NCBI GenBank assembly: GCA_034437275.1
Contig: DAOTUD010000135.1
Span: 1 to 34,915, forward strand
DNA length: 34,915 nucleotides
Direction of reading: 5' to 3'
From: TC-15 sp034437275
GTDB lineage: Bacteria; Chloroflexota; Anaerolineae; Aggregatilineales; Aggregatilineaceae
Shown here: in pieces, positions 23,705 to 32,410 of the stretch
Position numbering within the stretch: position 1 is the stretch's first letter
Layout: every line of letters begins with the position of its first letter
Made by a program: the position numbers and the translations under genes
Notes under the pieces: model-generated
The model's database searches: none
The model's input: only the letters and a program-made list of their open reading frames with translations
What the model was told of the DNA's origin: nothing

Positions 23705-24582
23705 CAGGCCCCCTCGTTCAGGCTGGCAATATAATCGCGCACCGCAGCGCCATATTTCTCGTCCGCCAGCGCGAATTCGGTAAACGCCCGAAAGTATGCC
23801 TCGAAATTCCCGATGTCGTAGCGATGTTCGTCCTGGTGGAGCCGCACGCCGTAGACGATTTCACCATCCTCCAGCAGCAGCTTGATCGCGTCGGTGAGCT
23901 GGATTTCACCGCCTTTGCCCGGCGGCGTGCGATCCAGGGCATCAAAAATCTGCGGGGCGAAGATATACCGGGCCGCCACTGCCAGGTTACTAGGGGCTTC
24001 ATCCAGGGTCGGTTTTTCAATGATGTCGCTCACTTCGAAGAAGTCGTCGTCGGTTTTGGGCCGCGCGATGCCATACTGCGGGATTTCACGTTCGGGCACT
24101 TCTTCGAAAGCGATCACAGCGGCGCAGTCGTGTTCGGCAAAGCAGTGTTTCATGCGCGATACCACGTTGCTCTGCGCATGCAGCCCGATGATCGAGTCGC
24201 CGAGGGCCACCACAAACGGCTCGTTGCGCACGAAGGAACGCGCACACTGCACGGCATGGCCCAGGCCGAGCAACTGGCGTTGCCGCGTGAAATAGTACTG
24301 CGCGTGAAAGCGGTCGAATTCGAGTTCCGCCAGCAGTTCTTCTTTGCCGGTTTCGCGCAGCGTCTGGACCAGTTCGTGGTTGATCCCGAAGTGGTTTTCA
24401 ATCGATGTTTTTCCCGGTCCGGTGATGAACAGAATCTCATTCGTGCCGACCCGGATCAGTTCTTCGACGATGTACTGGACGATTGGCTTGCGCCCCACCG
24501 GCAGCATCTCTTTGGGCTGGGATTTGGTGGCCGGCAGTAAGCGGGTGCCCAGGCCCGCGACCGGTATCACTGCATTCTTCAT
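23704..24582 (-). CDS. galU: UTP--glucose-1-phosphate uridylyltransferase
   Basis: A 292-residue GalU of standard length. Visible motifs: nucleotide-binding GLGTRLLPATKSQPKEMLPV near the N-terminus, the FITGPGKTSIENHF segment, VVALGDSII (metal/sugar-nucleotide site), the IIEKP element and GEIQLTDAI. It forms UDP-glucose from UTP and glucose-1-phosphate for polysaccharide and envelope synthesis. It is first in a two-gene operon; its TGA shares one base with the ATG of the GHMP kinase. A TATAAT promoter lies about 160 bases upstream. Because of the partner it may also, or instead, use glucuronate-1-phosphate. Confidence 0.95.
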   Translation of the reverse strand: MKNAVIPVAGLGTRLLPATKSQPKEMLPVGRKPIVQYIVEELIRVGTNEILFITGPGKTSIENHFGINHELVQTLRETGKEELLAELEFDRFHAQYYFTRQRQLLGLGHAVQCARSFVRNEPFVVALGDSIIGLHAQSNVVSRMKHCFAEHDCAAVIAFEEVPEREIPQYGIARPKTDDDFFEVSDIIEKPTLDEAPSNLAVAARYIFAPQIFDALDRTPPGKGGEIQLTDAIKLLLEDGEIVYGVRLHQDEHRYDIGNFEAYFRAFTEFALADEKYGAAVRDYIASLNEGA

Positions 24583-24740
24583 ATTTCGCTCTTGATCACC
24601 TTGTCGTTGTCCAACTTTGGATGGTATGTGCTCGTTGGCCGTTACCGCGCCAGGATGGTTTCCTTGTGCAACGGGACAGCCTGGTCGGTGCGCCGGTGTG
24701 CACGGGATTGCTACACACAGGCGACCAGCCTCCCGCGCCT

Positions 24741-24769
24741 ATTATATCCTTGCTTGAATGGCTGTCGAA
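24741..24769 (-). promoter_or_regulatory. Promoter of the galU-GHMP kinase operon
   Basis: Minus strand TTCGAC (-35), 17-base spacer and a perfect TATAAT (-10). The predicted leader is about 150 bases. Confidence 0.55.
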
Positions 24770-24795
24770 GGCAAAAAATCGTATCTATGTGCTTT

Positions 24796-24885
24796 CGCGA
24801 TCTGATCGGTGCTCGAACGGCGCGGCTGATCAGTCAAGGGCTGGAGCACCCGGGCGATCGGGCGCGCGGTGGGGCAGAGGTAGAA
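24796..24885 (+). pseudogene. Decayed copy of the small HTH module
   Basis: RDLIGAR (24796 on) followed, after a frame change, by GWSTRAIGRAVGQR and a stop. This parallels RDTILAL ... GWSYREIGREVGLHWTR of the copy at 33254-33411. Detected through DNA similarity (GCTGGAGC, CCGGG, GATCGGGCGCG, GGTGGG). Confidence 0.4.
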
Positions 24886-24914
24886 CTACAGCATAGTGTG
24901 ATCGTTCGCCGGTT

Positions 24915-24952
24915 GGCCCTCTCCCTCGAGGAGAGGGTTGGGGATGAGGGCC
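24915..24952. repeat. Intergenic CCCTC/GAGGG-type repeat, copy 6
   Basis: GGCCCTCTCCCTCGAGGAGA continuing to GGGTTGGGGATGAGGGCC; ends are complementary (GGCCCTC/GAGGGCC). Confidence 0.65.
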
Positions 24953-24986
24953 AAAACGCGCACAAACAGAACTTCTCAAATGGCCT

Positions 24987-26405
24987 CTAAAAGCTGCCGA
25001 AGCCCATCAGTGGCCAGTAGAGATACGCCATCAGCAGGAAAGCGATCAACCCGAGCAGCTTGAGCCACACCCCGCGCAGCAGCACATCCAGCGCCCGCGC
25101 GTAGGGGGCAGCCAGGATGATCGCAATCGCGGGCGTGCTGACCGGGATCATGAAGGCCAGGCCCGCCGGCACCGCGACCCCCACCGTGACCATCTTCGCG
25201 TCCAGGCCGTAGCTCTCGGCGATGATCAGCGCGACCGGCATCAGGACCGCCACCGAGGCGGCGTTGCTCATGATTTCGGTCAGGCTCATCGCCAGCAGCG
25301 CCACAATCGCCAGCACGAGCCAGGTGGACTGCAAGTCGGCGTCGAGCAAATGCTGGGCGAGGGTGCCAGCGGCCCCGGTGTCGCGTAGGGCGGCGCTCAA
25401 GGCAATCGCGCTGCCGTACATCACGAAGATGCCCCAGTTGACATCGGACTCGACTTCGTCCCAGCGGGCCACCTGCAAGCTAAACGCCAGCAGCACGCCC
25501 AGGAAGGCGATGGTGTCCAGGCCCCAGCGATCGCCGAGCGTAATCCACAGCGTGATCGTCGTGAGCATGACGCCCGCCGTGCGTTTCTCGCGCGGGGAGA
25601 TCGGGCCGAGTTGGTCGATGTTCTGCTGGAGATACTGCCGCGCATCGTGCAGCGAGACGTTATCATCGCGGGCGATGCGTCCCAGGTAAAGCGACACCAG
25701 CGCCAGCAGCGTAAAGACCATCGGCAGGGCCATCAGCGTCCATTCCAGAAAGCCGATAGTCGTGCCGGTGGTGTCCTTCAGAATCCCCATGGCGAGGGGC
25801 GCGCGCGCGCCGCCCAATATCGTCGCGGTGCCGCCGATCACAACCCCCCACGCCAGCGCCAGAAAGGCCGCCAGCCCAAAGCGGCTGCCCGGCTTGACGT
25901 GCGTGGCGCGCACAATCTCCAGCACAATCGGGAACAGCATCGCCGCGACGGCGTGCTCGCTGACCACAAACGACATGAGCGCGCCGAGCCACAGGATCGA
26001 CATGACGAGCCGCGCCTGGCTGCGCCCGAAGTAGGACATGGTCCACAGCGCAATCCGGGCGCTTAATCCCGAGCGCATGACCGGGCTGGCCAGGATGAAC
26101 GCGCCCAACACCAGGAAAACCGCGTGGTTGCCGAAATACGCATACGTGCTATCATTGGACAGTGCTCCGGAGAAGGGGAGCAGGAACAAGACCACGATGC
26201 CGGTGATCGCCGAGGGCGCGGCGTTGGTCACCCACAGGAAAGCGGCCACGCCGGCCACGGCTAACGCCCGTTTGCCTTCGGTGCTGAAGCCGGACAGCGG
26301 CAGGACGATAATGGCCAGATAGACCAGTCCCGCCGCGACATACCACAGCCAGCGGTGCTGTGGTGCGCGCGACATACGCCACCACGTGGTAACCTGTTCG
26401 GGCAT
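24987..26405 (-). CDS. SLC13 (DASS)-family anion permease, probable sulfate transporter
   Basis: A 472-residue membrane protein with about eleven hydrophobic helices along its length. Features of the divalent anion:sodium symporter family are the GNHAVFLVLGAFILASPVMRSGLSARIAL scaffold-type start (key element LVLGAFILA), the first half-site ALMSFVVSEHAVAAMLFPIV and the second half-site EIMSNAASVAVLMPVALI, equivalent to the SNT signature. The second site retains SN but the first has SEH in place of SNT, so ion or substrate preference may differ. It is divergent from the fused sat-cysC gene across 121 bases, which favours sulfate over dicarboxylates. A strong promoter (26483-26512) faces it. Confidence 0.85.
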   Translation of the reverse strand: MPEQVTTWWRMSRAPQHRWLWYVAAGLVYLAIIVLPLSGFSTEGKRALAVAGVAAFLWVTNAAPSAITGIVVLFLLPFSGALSNDSTYAYFGNHAVFLVLGAFILASPVMRSGLSARIALWTMSYFGRSQARLVMSILWLGALMSFVVSEHAVAAMLFPIVLEIVRATHVKPGSRFGLAAFLALAWGVVIGGTATILGGARAPLAMGILKDTTGTTIGFLEWTLMALPMVFTLLALVSLYLGRIARDDNVSLHDARQYLQQNIDQLGPISPREKRTAGVMLTTITLWITLGDRWGLDTIAFLGVLLAFSLQVARWDEVESDVNWGIFVMYGSAIALSAALRDTGAAGTLAQHLLDADLQSTWLVLAIVALLAMSLTEIMSNAASVAVLMPVALIIAESYGLDAKMVTVGVAVPAGLAFMIPVSTPAIAIILAAPYARALDVLLRGVWLKLLGLIAFLLMAYLYWPLMGFGSF

Positions 26406-26482
26406 GATCCCGCCCCCCTCTCCATTGACACGAGCGTTGTGGTATGGTTGTGAAGCAGTTAAGTTTCTGATAGCAGCAGAGC

Positions 26483-26512
26483 ATTATAGCTCGCTGTATA
26501 AGGCATGTCCAA
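26483..26512 (-). promoter_or_regulatory. Promoter of the SLC13 transporter gene
   Basis: Minus strand TTGGAC (-35), 18-base spacer and a perfect TATAAT (-10). It leaves a leader of about 70 bases. The plus-strand promoter for sat-cysC must overlap this region, but no convincing pair of boxes was found. Confidence 0.58.
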
Positions 26513-26526
26513 TTTGAAAGGTCATC

Positions 26527-28242
26527 ATGAGTAAAGTCAACCTGATCCCGCCCTATGGCGGAGAACTCGTCAATTTAATGGTTCCGGAAGAGGGACGCGA
26601 CGAACTGGTCGCCTACGCCAACCGCCTGCCGTCGCTCCAGATTTCCCAGCGCCAGATGTGCGACCTGGAACTGCTGGCCGTCGGCGCTTTCTCACCGCTG
26701 GATCGCTTCATGGATGAGGCCGATCACCAGAGTGTGGTCGAGAACATGCGCCTGGCTGACGGGACGCTGTTCCCCTTGCCGATCACGCTGTCGGTCGAAC
26801 CGGCAGATTTCGTCCGCATCGGGCAGGAGATCGCGCTGCGCAGCGACAAGAACGTGCTGCTGGCGGTTATGAAGATCGAGGACCTCTACGAATGGGATCG
26901 CGACGAGGTGGCCGAAAAGGTCTTCGGCACGCTCGATTCGGCGCATCCCATCGTGGCGGAGATGCACAGTTGGGGGCCGGTCAACATTTCCGGCGAACTG
27001 CGCGTGATTCAGCCGCCGCCCAACCACGATTTCCGCGAGCTGCGCATGACGCCCGCCGAGACGCGCGCCAAACTGGCCGAGTTCGGCTACGAGAACATTG
27101 TCGCCTTCCAGACGCGCAACCCGATGCACCGCGTGCACGAGGAGCTGACCAAGCGCGCGATTGACGAGGTGGACGGTGTGCTGCTGCTGCACCCGGTGGT
27201 CGGCATGACCAAGCCCGGCGACGTCAATCACTTCATCCGTGTGCGGACGTATAAGGCGCTCACCGGCAACTATTACGACCAGAACCGCGTGCTGCTGTCG
27301 CTGCTGCCGCTGGCGATGCGCATGGGCGGCCCGCGTGAGGCGGTGCTGCACGCCATTATCCGCCGCAACTACGGCGCGAATCACCTGATCGTGGGCCGCG
27401 ATCATGCCGGTCCGGGCAAGGACTCGCAGGGTAACCCGATTTACGGCCCGTATGACGCGCAGGAGATGGTCGCGGCGCACAGTGACGAACTCGGCGTGAA
27501 GATGGTGCCGTTCCGCATGGTGGCCTACCTGCCCGAAGAGGAACGCTACGAGGAAGTCTCCAAGATCGCCGAAGGAACGAAGACGCTGTCACTGTCCGGT
27601 ACGCAGGTGCGCGAGGATTACCTGAGCAATGGCGAACTGCTGCCGGAGTGGTTCACCCGTCCGGAAGTGGCCGAAATCCTGGCCGACAGCTACCCGCCGC
27701 GCCACCGGCAGGGGTTGGTGATCTGGTTCACCGGGCTGAGCGGGTCCGGCAAATCGACGACCGCCGAAGTGCTGACCACGCTGCTGCTGGAGCATGGCCG
27801 CCAGGTGACGGTCTTGGACGGCGATGTGGTGCGCACGCACCTGTCGAAGGGGCTGGGCTTTAGCAAGGAAGACCGCGACACCAACATCCGCCGCATCGGG
27901 TTTGTGGCCTCCGAACTGGCGCGGCACGGCGGCACGGTGATCTGCGCTGCGATCAGCCCGTATCGCGCCATTCGCGACGAGGTGCGCAGCATGGTGAACA
28001 GCGACGGCTTCGTCGAGGTGTTCGTCGACACGCCGCTGGAGGTCTGTGAAGAGCGCGACGCCAAGGGCCTGTACGCCAAAGCGCGGCGCGGCGAGATCAC
28101 GGGCTTCACCGGCATCGATGATCCCTACGAGCCGCCGCTCAAGCCGGAGCTGGTCCTCGACACGGTCGGGCACACGCCGGAGCAAAACGGCAGCATCATC
28201 CTCAACTACCTGATCGAACAGGGCTTCGTGAAGATGGTGTAG
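26527..28242 (+). CDS. sat-cysC: Bifunctional sulfate adenylyltransferase / adenylylsulfate kinase
   Basis: A 571-residue fusion. Residues about 1-390 are a Sat-type ATP sulfurylase: QTRNPMHR (195-202) and GRDHAGPG (290-297) are the ATP/sulfate-binding motifs. Residues about 395-571 are APS kinase: Walker A GLSGSGKS (403-410), DGDVVR, the RxNIRRIGFVA motif and FVDTPLEVCEERDAKGLYAKA. The enzyme forms APS from sulfate and ATP and then PAPS, in the cytoplasm. Both active sites look intact, unlike fungal fusions where the kinase half is regulatory. A GAAAGG site precedes the start. It is divergent from the anion permease. No PAPS reductase or sulfite reductase follows, so the PAPS could feed assimilation genes elsewhere or sulfotransferases. 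Confidence 0.95.
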   Translation: MSKVNLIPPYGGELVNLMVPEEGRDELVAYANRLPSLQISQRQMCDLELLAVGAFSPLDRFMDEADHQSVVENMRLADGTLFPLPITLSVEPADFVRIGQEIALRSDKNVLLAVMKIEDLYEWDRDEVAEKVFGTLDSAHPIVAEMHSWGPVNISGELRVIQPPPNHDFRELRMTPAETRAKLAEFGYENIVAFQTRNPMHRVHEELTKRAIDEVDGVLLLHPVVGMTKPGDVNHFIRVRTYKALTGNYYDQNRVLLSLLPLAMRMGGPREAVLHAIIRRNYGANHLIVGRDHAGPGKDSQGNPIYGPYDAQEMVAAHSDELGVKMVPFRMVAYLPEEERYEEVSKIAEGTKTLSLSGTQVREDYLSNGELLPEWFTRPEVAEILADSYPPRHRQGLVIWFTGLSGSGKSTTAEVLTTLLLEHGRQVTVLDGDVVRTHLSKGLGFSKEDRDTNIRRIGFVASELARHGGTVICAAISPYRAIRDEVRSMVNSDGFVEVFVDTPLEVCEERDAKGLYAKARRGEITGFTGIDDPYEPPLKPELVLDTVGHTPEQNGSIILNYLIEQGFVKMV

Positions 28243-28326
28243 GGTGCTGGGACGGGAGCTACCGCGAGAGGTAGGGGCATCGCCGTTATCTGATCGAGGT
28301 ATTGGAGTACAGCCGAGGAGAAGAAA

Positions 28327-28653
28327 ATGGCTAAGCAGAGTATTCCGGTCGAAATCAAGCAGCAAGTCGATGCAATTGTGGAACGCTTCAACCATGAGGT
28401 TGTTCAGGATATGCACCGCTTTTTCGAGACGCGCTACCGGGGATTGTATGTCTACCTGGACCGGCGCAGCGGGTACACCGTCTCGCAGCGCGGGCGTATC
28501 AAATACACCGGGGCGATGGATGAATGGGAATTCGCCATCTTCAAGTACAGCTCGGAAACCTATGATCCCAACGAGTGGTTTTTCCCCGGATCACAACACC
28601 TCAATGGCACGGTGGAAGGCGCGTTGAAGGCCTGTCTCGACGCCTATTCGTGA
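28327..28653 (+). CDS. Conserved-looking small hypothetical protein
   Basis: A 108-residue soluble protein with no recognised family. It has an N-terminal amphipathic helix (VEIKQQVDAIVERFNHEVVQ), then a beta-rich centre with many aromatics (RYRGLYVYLDRR, EWEFAIFKYSSETYDPNEW) and a C-terminal helix. A GAGGAG site lies seven bases before the start, and codon use matches neighbouring genes, supporting it as real. It follows sat-cysC by 84 bases on the same strand and may share its transcript. Function unknown. Confidence 0.7.
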   Translation: MAKQSIPVEIKQQVDAIVERFNHEVVQDMHRFFETRYRGLYVYLDRRSGYTVSQRGRIKYTGAMDEWEFAIFKYSSETYDPNEWFFPGSQHLNGTVEGALKACLDAYS

Positions 28654-28866
28654 CGGAGGCTCATCATGCCCCCCACACATCCGCGCACGGGCTACCAATC
28701 AGCGTTATGCACGCGGCGAAAGTGACTATCACAGCGCGCAGTCTTCGATACCGTCCGGCGCGGCAGCGTTCACCGCGAGGATGGAAGGGGTCACACGCCT
28801 GAATTTGTAGGTCGCAGAACGTTGAGCTAAAATAGGTATCCAGAGCCGATTTTGAGGGAAAAATCT

Positions 28867-29095
28867 ATGCCTGGAGGACGCTACATCGGTACCGCGCGGG
28901 AGTCACCTCGCGTACACCAGGCATACACTTGAGTTCGATCTTCCTGTGTTTCCCTCAAATGCTCAAAAATATTCTGACAAGGCCGAACAACGACGCGTGA
29001 TTATGCAGTTGCGGGCGCAGGGCTGGAGCTATCGCGAGATTGCGAACGAGATGGTTAGTGAGACAGGAGCAAGCCGCAATTCCTCCCAAGTCTGA
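28867..29095 (+). pseudogene. Small HTH protein gene, frameshifted (copy 1 of the module)
   Basis: The first part reads from ATG at 28867 (MPGGRYIGTARESPRVHQAY). It stops at a TGA, but another frame continues LEFDLPVFPSNAQKYSDKAE and then QRRVIMQLRAQGWSYREIAN up to a stop at 29093. The QLRAQGWSYREIANEM segment matches the HTH of the copies at 33254 and 34605, suggesting one indel split an ancestral gene of about 75 residues. Confidence 0.45.
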
Positions 29096-29173
29096 AGGCA
29101 GGGGTTTCCTTGCGGTATTTCTATGACTGAAATGAGCTGCATCAATTTCTCAAAGCTGAGCCGGGTGGCAGGA

Positions 29174-29305
29174 CTACAGAATAGCGTGGTGCAGCACATG
29201 CAGCCCGCTTCTCCCTCATGGAGAAGGGAGAAATGCGTCTCAAGTCCCGCTCCCTGAGGGATTTAGGGTGAGGGCCAGAAAGCTCAGGATTACGCTATTC
29301 TGCAG
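29174..29305. mobile_element. MITE-like element with 14-bp terminal inverted repeats
   Basis: CTACAGAATAGCGT (29174-29187) is matched in inverted orientation by ACGCTATTCTGCAG (29292-29305), 13 of 14 positions. The 132-base unit encloses copy 7 of the intergenic repeat (CTTCTCCCTCATGGAGAAGG hairpin, CTCCCTGAGGGATTTAGGGT, GAGGGCC). No coding capacity. No clear flanking duplication was found. Partial terminal matches occur at 24886-24900 and 4503-4517. Confidence 0.55.
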
Positions 29306-29390
29306 AGCTACCGCACCTTCGACCGGCGCGGATTTCTCCATGATCCGCCCTCGCCATACCGATTATTTTGAGTTATTCCTGTGAGCCATT

Positions 29391-30638
29391 ATGTTTATAT
29401 CTTTGCCTGATGCACTGAAGTTCACGTCCGAACACAAACAGTTTCTGCAAAACCAGGAAATCAGCGCGACTGCCCCTGGTGTGATCCTGCACGACTTTGA
29501 AACGCTGATCGATTTCGCAAGAAATGGCGAGTTGCGCCTCACAGCAAGGCACCAGCTTTCGTTGAGCGCGCTGGTGGATATTAACGCACGCCTGGCGCAA
29601 CCTATCCAGTTGGGCTTGAAGCGCCCGCAGCAGAAATCCTATCCGCATATTCACGGCCTGTACCTGCTGGTGCGTGCGTCGGGCTTAACGCTGGTTGATG
29701 CATCCGGCAAACAGCCGGTGCTCGTCGTCGATGACGACATGTACCAGCAGTGGGAAAACTTAAATCCCACTGAGCGGTATGGCACGTTGTTGGAAAGCTG
29801 GTTGCTGCGGGGCAAAGCCGAGATTATTGGCGAGCGCGGACGACCTTTCCGCACGATTCCGGATAACTTCGAACTTTCGGCGTCACTCTATATTCAGATT
29901 CCGGGCGACGGGTTGCCGGTAGCCGGAAATCGGGATGCTGAGGAATGGATGAGGTATCGCCCGGAGTGGCATAACCTGGGCCTGCTGGATTTGTTCGGCT
30001 TGATCAGGATTGAACACGGTTCTCTCGAACCCGGCAAGGGCTGGCAGATTGAGCGGATTCACGGCACACCGCTGGGCGATGCCCTGCTGGCGCTGCTATT
30101 TTCCGAGTTCTTCTCGGATTTTGACAATTTCTTTCGACTCGAAAATCAGGGTAAGGTGCCGTTTGGGGCATTGCAGCCCGTGCTCCAACCGTATTTCCCG
30201 GCATGGCAGAATAATTTGACTGTCCCCAAACAGGAGTTCCGCAAGGGCACATACATTTTCAAGGTGGCGCTGGGACGCATCTGGCGACGGATTGCAATTG
30301 ATGCCGGGCAAACACTCGATGCGCTGGCATGGGCTATTCTCGGTTCTGTCGAGTTTGATTCCGATCACCTGTACCAGTTTTCCTACCAGACGCGCTATGG
30401 TTCGCTGCAAGAGGTGAACCATCCTTACATGGATGAAGGCCCGTTTACGTCTGAAATGCGGGTTGGCGATGTGCTCATGCGCGCAGGACAAACGATGACG
30501 TTTCTGTTCGATTTTGGCGACAGCTGGGAATTCGATGTGACGTTGGAACAGGTTGATCCTGATCGCGTTACCGAGAAATCAGTGGTGCTTGAGTCGCATG
30601 GCAAATCGCCGGAGCAATACCCCGGCTGGGGAGCATAA
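29391..30638 (+). CDS. pRiA4b ORF-3-like domain protein (long form)
   Basis: A 415-residue soluble protein. The C-terminal ~130 residues (about 283-400) match the plasmid pRiA4b ORF-3-like family: TYIFKVALGRIWRRIAIDAGQTLDAL early in the domain (key IWRRI) and MTFLFDFGDSWEFDVTLE, the family's FDFGD-W signature. The N-terminal ~280 residues are not recognised and look like a mixed alpha/beta domain; a WH-like fold is possible. The family is common in mobile or accessory DNA, often with no known role. The gene ends five bases before the SWIM gene, so the pair form an operon. Start support is weak (no strong ribosome site), but the frame is coherent from the first residue. Confidence 0.8.
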   Translation: MFISLPDALKFTSEHKQFLQNQEISATAPGVILHDFETLIDFARNGELRLTARHQLSLSALVDINARLAQPIQLGLKRPQQKSYPHIHGLYLLVRASGLTLVDASGKQPVLVVDDDMYQQWENLNPTERYGTLLESWLLRGKAEIIGERGRPFRTIPDNFELSASLYIQIPGDGLPVAGNRDAEEWMRYRPEWHNLGLLDLFGLIRIEHGSLEPGKGWQIERIHGTPLGDALLALLFSEFFSDFDNFFRLENQGKVPFGALQPVLQPYFPAWQNNLTVPKQEFRKGTYIFKVALGRIWRRIAIDAGQTLDALAWAILGSVEFDSDHLYQFSYQTRYGSLQEVNHPYMDEGPFTSEMRVGDVLMRAGQTMTFLFDFGDSWEFDVTLEQVDPDRVTEKSVVLESHGKSPEQYPGWGA

Positions 30639-30643
30639 CGCGC

Positions 30644-32392
30644 ATGACGTTACCAAACCTTTCCGAAGACACCCTGCATCGTAACACCACAGCGCAGAGC
30701 TTTGAGCGCGGCGAACAGTACTATGCAAGTGGGGTGGTGCGTGCGGCTGTCCGGCGCGGTATGGCGCTCGAAGCTCAGGTCGAAGGCTCGCAGTTTGCAC
30801 CGTACCGGGTGGCGATCACGCTGGATCAAGCCGGTATCCGGTCGGCAAGCTGCACCTGCCCGTATGACTTCGGCGGCTACTGCAAACACATCGTCGCGGT
30901 GCTGCTCACTTATCTCCGGCAGCCAGAAGCCTTTACCGCACAGTCAGAATCATCTGATGTCAGTGATCCGCTCGAAGCGCTGTCAGCTGATCAACTGCGC
31001 GCGCTGATCCGCACGCTGCTCGACCAGAAACCTGATCTGAATGACTGGTTCCAGGTCATGATCCCCAGCCTGACAACGACTTCTCCGGCAGATGCTCCAC
31101 CAGCGCGGCGCACGTCAGTTGACACAGCGGCGTATCGCCGTCAGATTCAACACGCGGTCAGTCAGGTGGATTATCGCCGTCATTGGGACACGATCTGGGC
31201 AGCGGTGAGCGCGTTGGAAGAAGCTCATGCCCAGGCTCAAACCTTTCTGCAAGGGGCCGACTTCGAAAATGCGCTGGCGCTCATGCGCGTGCTCGGTGAG
31301 GAGGTGATCCCCGATTACGGCGACCTGGAAGAAGAATGCCAGTTGGCCGATTTTCTGGACAGCTGGAGCAGCGACCTGACCGAATCGATTCTAGGCGCAC
31401 ATCTAGCCGATGCTGACCGAACGGCACTCAGCCAGCAGTTGACGCGGTGGGATGGCGAGCTGTCGGATTATGGGTTGGATGATACGCTCGACAAGCCAAT
31501 GGCTGCCTGCAAGCGTGGCTGGGATACGCCGCCGCTGGATGACGTGGTTGAGTTGGATGAGTTAGATGATCTGGATGATGAGGCTTTCGTTGATCTGACC
31601 GACGCGCAGCTCAATGTACTTGAGCGTCGGGGCGACACCGACACCTATCTCAGCTTGTGCCTGGAGCGCGGCGCACATTATCGCTACGCGCGGCGGTTGG
31701 CCGAACTTGGCCGGATCGATCAGGCCGTGCAACACGTGCTTCAACACGCGATGGCGGCTGGCGAATACCTGAAACTGGCGCAGTTTTTGCGTGAACATGG
31801 GCACATCGAAGTCGCGTATCAAGTTGGGATGCAGGGGTTGTCGGGGGCAGGCCGAAAATACGAGTTGGGCCGGTGGACCGCCGAACTGGCTGAAACATTG
31901 GGGCGACTCGATGCGGCGCAGCAGGCCTGGCGCGCCGCCTTCGATAGTTCGCCCGCATTAGAGGCTTACCAGCAGCTCAAGCGATTAGCCCAGGGCGACT
32001 GGGAGAGTTTGCGTCCGCAACTAATGGAGCGTCTACGGCAAGACACCTACCGAACCGTGTTGATCGAGGTGCTGATCGATGAGCAGCACCTCGGGGAAGC
32101 GATCCAGGTCTGGAAAGACTACCCTTACTGGGGCTATCAGTTGTTGGAGAAGCTGGTCGATGCGGCAGGCGAGAGCCATCCGGATTGGGCCGCTCAGAAG
32201 GCGCTTGAAGAAGCGCAAAATTTGATAGCCAAGGGCAGCAAATATTATCCTCATGCGGTGCGCTGGCTGGGCAAAGTGAAGCGGATTTATCTTGAGCATG
32301 GCCGTCAGGCTGACTGGCAGCAGTGTCTTACCGCCATCCGTGCGGAACATGGGCGCAAGTATTCACTCATGCCACGGATTGAAAGCTTGTAG
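30644..32392 (+). CDS. SWIM zinc-finger protein with helical-repeat C-terminus
   Basis: A 582-residue protein. Near the N-terminus C70-T-C72-x7-C80-K-H82 gives the CxCxnCxH SWIM zinc finger, preceded by the usual RGEQYYASGVV and VxGSxxxPYRVAI elements. The remainder is strongly helical with TPR-like features (LERGAHYRYARRLAELGRI, LAETLGRLDAAQQAWRAAF, ALEEAQNLIAKGSKYYPHAV) and an acidic stretch near residues 295-325. SWIM domains bind DNA or protein and occur with SNF2-type helicases, but no helicase lies nearby. It is five bases downstream of the pRiA4b-like gene, suggesting the products act together. Confidence 0.88.
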   Translation: MTLPNLSEDTLHRNTTAQSFERGEQYYASGVVRAAVRRGMALEAQVEGSQFAPYRVAITLDQAGIRSASCTCPYDFGGYCKHIVAVLLTYLRQPEAFTAQSESSDVSDPLEALSADQLRALIRTLLDQKPDLNDWFQVMIPSLTTTSPADAPPARRTSVDTAAYRRQIQHAVSQVDYRRHWDTIWAAVSALEEAHAQAQTFLQGADFENALALMRVLGEEVIPDYGDLEEECQLADFLDSWSSDLTESILGAHLADADRTALSQQLTRWDGELSDYGLDDTLDKPMAACKRGWDTPPLDDVVELDELDDLDDEAFVDLTDAQLNVLERRGDTDTYLSLCLERGAHYRYARRLAELGRIDQAVQHVLQHAMAAGEYLKLAQFLREHGHIEVAYQVGMQGLSGAGRKYELGRWTAELAETLGRLDAAQQAWRAAFDSSPALEAYQQLKRLAQGDWESLRPQLMERLRQDTYRTVLIEVLIDEQHLGEAIQVWKDYPYWGYQLLEKLVDAAGESHPDWAAQKALEEAQNLIAKGSKYYPHAVRWLGKVKRIYLEHGRQADWQQCLTAIRAEHGRKYSLMPRIESL

Positions 32393-32410
32393 AACCTCTG
32401 CCATCTGCAA

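Larger units (their letters stand above)
24583..24986. other. Intergenic region with galU promoter, HTH-module relic and repeat
   Basis: No functional gene. From left to right: galU leader, promoter (24741-24769), a decayed copy of a small HTH module (24796-24885), a CTACAGCATAGTGTG sequence at 24886-24900 that resembles the terminal repeat of the element at 29174, and a repeat copy (24915-24952). Confidence 0.55.
28654..29390. other. Gene-poor region with HTH pseudogene and MITE-like element
   Basis: A 737-base stretch. 28654-28860 contains nothing recognisable. 28867-29095 holds a frameshifted HTH gene, and 29174-29305 a short element with terminal inverted repeats. The last 85 bases lead into the pRiA4b-like gene, with no clear promoter seen. 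Confidence 0.55.
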
